Assembly (NCBI RefSeq): GCF_900452865.1
Contig: NZ_UGOZ01000001.1
Span: forward strand, 1,860,001 to 1,924,000
DNA: 64,000 nt
Origin: Legionella taurinensis
GTDB taxonomy: Bacteria; Pseudomonadota; Gammaproteobacteria; Legionellales; Legionellaceae
Direction: 5' to 3'
This document shows, piece after piece, positions 60,273-64,000 of the stretch; the stretch's first letter is position 1; each line of letters begins with the position of its first letter. A model generated the notes under the pieces. It was given only the letters and a program-made list of their open reading frames with translations, did no database searches and was not told the origin of the DNA. Position numbers and translations under genes: made by a program.

Positions 60273-61850
60273 ATGAAAAAATTTGCCGAATTACTGAACA
60301 CACTTTATTTTACTTACAGCCATCGCGACAAGATGGCTTTGCTTCATCACTATTTCACAACGACCCCTGATCCGGAGCGAGGGTATGCGCTTTCGATCAT
60401 GGCCAATACGCTTGAATTTCCAACCTTCGGCCGTACTTTAATCAAAGAATTAATTGAGAAGGAAATTGACCCGGTACTCTTTGCCTATTCCTACGATTAC
60501 GTCGGTGATTTATCGGATACCATTGCCCTGCTCTGGCCTACCCATGACTCAACAGCCATCCTCCCAAGGCTTTCCAACCTGATTACCACCTTTAACCAAC
60601 TACCCAAACACGCCATTCGCGACTTCCTGGCAGACCTGCTAAATCGTGCAGACACGACAGAGCGCTGGGCCATTTTAAAATTAGGTACCGGCAGTCTGCG
60701 CATAGGCGTTTCCGCCCGTTTTCTAAAAAAAACGCTGGCTGATTACGGAGAGGTCGGCGTTGAAGACATTGAAAAAATCTGGCACGGCTTAAAACCGCCC
60801 TACGAACCCCTGTTTGCCTGGCTTGAAAAGAAAGCCGAATTGCCCTCTGTCGACGATCAGCTGTTCTTCCATCCGGTGATGCTATCTCACCCATTGAATG
60901 AAAACGACATCGCCCAGATTGACTGGCAGCAATTTGTTTTTGAACGTAAATACGATGGCATTCGTGTCCAGGCTGTCGTCACCGGAAACGGCAAAGCCCT
61001 GTACAGCCGGACGGGGGATGACATCAGTCATTCCTTTCCTGATTTGCTGGCTTCCTTTAAAACCCGGGTGATTCTTGATGGTGAACTGGTCATTAAAACA
61101 GAACAAGGGATCGGCAGTTTTAATGAATTGCAGCAGCGTTTAAACCGCAAGTCGCTGACAAAAAAATGGCTCACCGAATCCCCGGCCGCGATGATTCTCT
61201 ATGACATTTTATCCATGGATGGCCGCGATTTGCGCGCCCTCCCCTTCATTGAACGGCGTAAGACACTGGAACAATGGTACGTGCATCACCCAGCCGATAA
61301 CCTGATTCTGTCTGATTTGCTGACGCTTCATCCAGGGAAGACACTGCATCATTTAAAGCAACAGGTCCTTAATGAGGCCCACCCCGCTGTTGAAGGCCTC
61401 ATGCTCAAGCACAAGCAAAGCCCGTATCTTGCAGGTCGTCCCAAGGGCCATTGGTATAAATGGAAACGCGATCCGCTGACGGTGGACGCCGTCCTGATGT
61501 ACGCCCAGCGAGGTCAGGGCAAACGGTCCTCTTATTACTCGGACTATACTTTCGGACTGTGGCAGGATGACCGCCTGCTCCCTGTCGGCAAAGCGTATTT
61601 TGGGTTTACGGATGACGAATTGCTTCAGCTCGATCAGTGGATACGCAACCACACGTTGCAGCGTTTTGGTCCGGTTCGCGAAGTGGCCAAAGCGCTGGTG
61701 CTGGAAGTGGCCTTTGATGCCGTCCAGCGCTCTACCCGCCACAAATCAGGCGTGGCCATGCGTTTTCCTCGCATTAACCGCATCCGTTGGGATAAACCAG
61801 CTGCAGAAGCGGATGTACTCGCTACCCTTCTGGATTGGATTCGTCCTTAG
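60273..61850 (+). CDS. ATP-dependent DNA ligase
   Basis: The protein has 525 aa. The nucleotidyl-lysine motif is ERKYDGIR with Lys226, followed by LYSRTGDDISHSFPDL (motif III region), ILDGELV, AVEGLMLKHKQSPYLAGR and WYKWKRDPLTVDAVLMYAQRGQGKRSSYYSDYTFGL (motifs IV-V), and an OB-fold tail. An N-terminal DNA-binding helical domain precedes it. It seals nicks with ATP, unlike the NAD-dependent LigA used in replication. It forms an operon with the exonuclease upstream and probably acts in DNA repair. Confidence 0.95.
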   Translation: MKKFAELLNTLYFTYSHRDKMALLHHYFTTTPDPERGYALSIMANTLEFPTFGRTLIKELIEKEIDPVLFAYSYDYVGDLSDTIALLWPTHDSTAILPRLSNLITTFNQLPKHAIRDFLADLLNRADTTERWAILKLGTGSLRIGVSARFLKKTLADYGEVGVEDIEKIWHGLKPPYEPLFAWLEKKAELPSVDDQLFFHPVMLSHPLNENDIAQIDWQQFVFERKYDGIRVQAVVTGNGKALYSRTGDDISHSFPDLLASFKTRVILDGELVIKTEQGIGSFNELQQRLNRKSLTKKWLTESPAAMILYDILSMDGRDLRALPFIERRKTLEQWYVHHPADNLILSDLLTLHPGKTLHHLKQQVLNEAHPAVEGLMLKHKQSPYLAGRPKGHWYKWKRDPLTVDAVLMYAQRGQGKRSSYYSDYTFGLWQDDRLLPVGKAYFGFTDDELLQLDQWIRNHTLQRFGPVREVAKALVLEVAFDAVQRSTRHKSGVAMRFPRINRIRWDKPAAEADVLATLLDWIRP

Positions 61851-61914
61851 ACAACCCATATTGATCAATTATTAAACTATAATTGCTATATTCAGTCTTT
61901 ATTCGCTCTTTCAG

Positions 61915-64000
61915 ATGTCCTACGATAAGACCATCGCTTTGCTTAAAAAAGGTCCCCGATTAAAGAGTGAGGCCACTCGGGATTTGGAAAAAGTCATTCA
62001 ATTCTTCCTTCATCCAGAACAGAAAGCCCAATGCCGCTTTAATTTCTATGGGGAGCTTGAAGTCGCCTTTAATGACCGGGTGTTTAATCTGAGCCAGATT
62101 CTTCTGCATCAGCCTGATTTTGAACATTTATCGTTTACAGAGCAGGTTTCGTCGCATTATGAAACCTTCGTAAAAACGGCCGTACACATTCCTTCCCTGA
62201 AGGGCAATCCGCATCTTCCCAAAAAGGAAGACTATCTGGCCGCTGATAAAAATAACCTTTATACCCAATTAACTTATGGCGAAAAATTAGCCATCACTCT
62301 GTATACCTCTAATTTTTACGAAGAAATTAATGGGTTTTTGCGAAGTCATGGACGGGATCCCCGCTTAAAAAATCTGCCTCAGGACAGACTGACGCAGGAG
62401 GTCAAGGAAATTATTCTGGCGACCTGTTTAGCGGCTCATGGGCTCACCCGCCTGCAGTTACCCGATGACTCCGCCGATAACAGCCTGCAAACGCTTTATC
62501 GCGCGGAAAGCAGCCATAAGATCCCGGCCAGTGTGTGGCAACAGCGTCATGAAACCATCAAAACCCATAAGCCCATGCGGCAGGAAGGCTTCATTAGCAC
62601 CTCGCAAGACATCGCCGCCATGAAAGTAAGCGGCACCGACACGCTGCTTAAAATCACTCAACCTCGCCAAGGCATTGGTAAAAAGGTAGAAGATTTATCT
62701 TATAAGACCGATGAGCAGGAAATTTTGCTTCCTGCAGGAACGCAACTGGCCTTTAGCTCCTTTATTGAGGAGCAGGGTAGAAAAGTATTTCACGCGTTTC
62801 CAGTCCGAAGTCTCGACGGCATTCATCCCGATTCGTATTCCACCGTGGATAATGAAATCAGGACACATCTGATTGCTTTTCTGGACGAAGTACGGCATTT
62901 GTCAGCACAGGCAGTTCCTCGTGTTAAAACCTCGTTCTGGCAAACACTGCCGCATAAAATTAAAAAAAGTGAGACGGCCGAACTCCTTGCCTTAGCCGCT
63001 CAGCTGGATAAACTCATCGTCTTTTTTGCAGACAGCCGCCATAAACCCGTTGAAAAAAGAGAAAAACTGCAGGCGCTTCATAAACAAACGGCTAAATTGG
63101 CTGAACAATTTAAAGACTTAAACACCTTGCACCCATCGCTTCAACAGATGGCGACCAAGATGAATCACCTGCTCATCCAGCTTGAAATGGCCAATACCTC
63201 GCACTTAGTCGAACAAGCCGACTATGTCTACACGCATCATTTAAGTAAAGCCTACAAAGACACCCAATTAGACTCCACCGATGCTGAATTAAAACAGGAC
63301 AGTCAGGTTATTCATCGCCCCAATCACGGCCTGGCCCATTCATTACGCGTCGCTGCCTCTATCCCGCTGGTAGTGGAGTATTTCCAGCAATTTGCCCAGC
63401 CGGAATTAAGAAAGCAGTGCCTTCAGTTATCCGGTGATGAACTGAAAAAAGTAGCCCTTTGCATGCTTTTCAGCGTCTCCGGGCGTGAGTCGGATGTTGC
63501 CTTTAAAAGTAATCCGCAGAAATACCGGGAGTACCGCGAACAATGCGCCCTGCAATTTGCCGCCTATGCCCACAAGAAGATGCCGTCGGATGAAATAAAA
63601 AAATACATGGAACTGATCCGCAACATGGGCAATCCTACGTATTTGACATCCAAACACATCACGCCCCAAAAAGCGGCGCTTTTCCATGTGATGAATCTCG
63701 CCCATAAACTCGATCTGATGCGCTGTTATCCATTAGCGCAATACCAATTGGCGGTGATGAAAGGCCACGATCCCCTGATTATCCCGTCAGAAGGACAACA
63801 ACACCAGTTTAATCGTTTACTTAGCACCGTCAGTGATCGCATTGAAGCCACAGGGGACAGGCAATTTTGCCGCATGGAACAGGGTCAACTGGTGTCCTGC
63901 ACAAAGGATTATGATTTTCCTGTTTTTGCCGAGGCCAGCACCAACCCCCTTGAATGCCTTAAACGCATTCTGGAATCCGATATTCCTGAGCTTGCGTCTG
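61915..64000 (+). CDS. SidE-like effector with mART then PDE domain (3' end outside window)
   Basis: The frame runs from ATG 61915 to the window end (695 codons, no stop), so it is partial. A TATAAT lies at 61878-61883. The mono-ADP-ribosyltransferase domain covers about residues 115-290: YGEKLAITLYTSNFYEEINGFLR, Arg196 in LYRAES, STS at 228-230 in EGFISTSQD, and ExE at 267-269 in TDEQEILLPAG. The phosphodiesterase domain, from about 460, has HRPNHGLAHSLR (His471, His475), SGRESD with Glu525, and ALFHVMNLAHKLD (His591, His597), as in SdeA (H277, E340, H407). No SidE deubiquitinase domain precedes them. In SidE the order is PDE then mART; here it is reversed. Confidence 0.82.
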   Translation, partial: MSYDKTIALLKKGPRLKSEATRDLEKVIQFFLHPEQKAQCRFNFYGELEVAFNDRVFNLSQILLHQPDFEHLSFTEQVSSHYETFVKTAVHIPSLKGNPHLPKKEDYLAADKNNLYTQLTYGEKLAITLYTSNFYEEINGFLRSHGRDPRLKNLPQDRLTQEVKEIILATCLAAHGLTRLQLPDDSADNSLQTLYRAESSHKIPASVWQQRHETIKTHKPMRQEGFISTSQDIAAMKVSGTDTLLKITQPRQGIGKKVEDLSYKTDEQEILLPAGTQLAFSSFIEEQGRKVFHAFPVRSLDGIHPDSYSTVDNEIRTHLIAFLDEVRHLSAQAVPRVKTSFWQTLPHKIKKSETAELLALAAQLDKLIVFFADSRHKPVEKREKLQALHKQTAKLAEQFKDLNTLHPSLQQMATKMNHLLIQLEMANTSHLVEQADYVYTHHLSKAYKDTQLDSTDAELKQDSQVIHRPNHGLAHSLRVAASIPLVVEYFQQFAQPELRKQCLQLSGDELKKVALCMLFSVSGRESDVAFKSNPQKYREYREQCALQFAAYAHKKMPSDEIKKYMELIRNMGNPTYLTSKHITPQKAALFHVMNLAHKLDLMRCYPLAQYQLAVMKGHDPLIIPSEGQQHQFNRLLSTVSDRIEATGDRQFCRMEQGQLVSCTKDYDFPVFAEASTNPLECLKRILESDIPELAS

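Noticed and set aside
1..64000. tRNA, rRNA, riboswitch or insertion sequence
   Set aside because: No cloverleaf, rRNA, known riboswitch or transposase signature was seen on reading both strands. Small RNAs cannot be excluded by eye.

Overview
The window looks like a chromosome segment of a Legionella species (Gammaproteobacteria, family Legionellaceae). The evidence is the number of large proteins that look like Dot/Icm type IV secretion effectors: a SidE-like ADP-ribosyltransferase/phosphodiesterase, a WipA/WipB-like phosphatase, a eukaryotic-type protein kinase, a YopJ-like protein, a C80-like cysteine protease, an ankyrin protein and a protein ending in a CaaX box. These sit among ordinary housekeeping genes. 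Identifications come from reading motifs in the sequence; no database search was made. No rRNA, tRNA, insertion sequence or CRISPR array was seen.

Layout. 1-1824: a partial gene and a convergent unknown gene. 1965-6201 (minus): a methionine module (metE plus a MetF-like gene) downstream of an AraC/GyrI-type regulator. 6356-9540: an effector-like protein and a triple YbjQ-domain membrane protein. 9579-14537 (minus): a thaumatin-domain secreted protein with an outer-membrane protein, then an ankyrin protein. 14776-17041: a MATE exporter overlapping a sulfotransferase. 17038-22949 (minus): a ribosomal peptide (RiPP) operon. 23215-24880: OsmC-like protein and FAD monooxygenase. 24931-31296: two large effector-like proteins and a small secreted protein. 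31398-36939: Lhr helicase, a small secreted Cys-rich protein, a class A beta-lactamase. 37062-40154: helical-repeat protein and a Gly/Thr/Asp repeat protein. 40285-46222 (minus): a complete RND efflux operon. 46383-51359: WipA/WipB-like phosphatase, two small proteins, the kinase. 51536-54371: unknown gene, lpxI, MFS transporter. 54343-57564 (minus): HIT protein, CaaX protein, RtcB. 57697-61850: MFS transporter, then a ligase-associated exonuclease and ATP-dependent DNA ligase. 61915 to the end: a SidE-like effector cut by the window edge.

The most exciting find is the RiPP operon. A 48-codon gene at 22121-22267 (minus) encodes a leader followed by a Cys5-Thr core resembling streptolysin S. 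It is followed by a terminator hairpin and then by a TPR-like protein, an McbB-like E1 protein, a SagB/McbC-type dehydrogenase and a YcaO cyclodehydratase, in the gene order of microcin B17. An outer-membrane barrel gene lies upstream of the precursor in the same apparent transcript, and a MATE/sulfotransferase pair converges on the cluster with overlapping stop codons. This predicts a thiazole/oxazole-modified peptide (TOMM/LAP) made by a Legionella. Close behind are the kinase with a tail of repeated YxxL/YxxM motifs and the SidE-like protein whose mART and PDE domains are in the reverse of the usual order.
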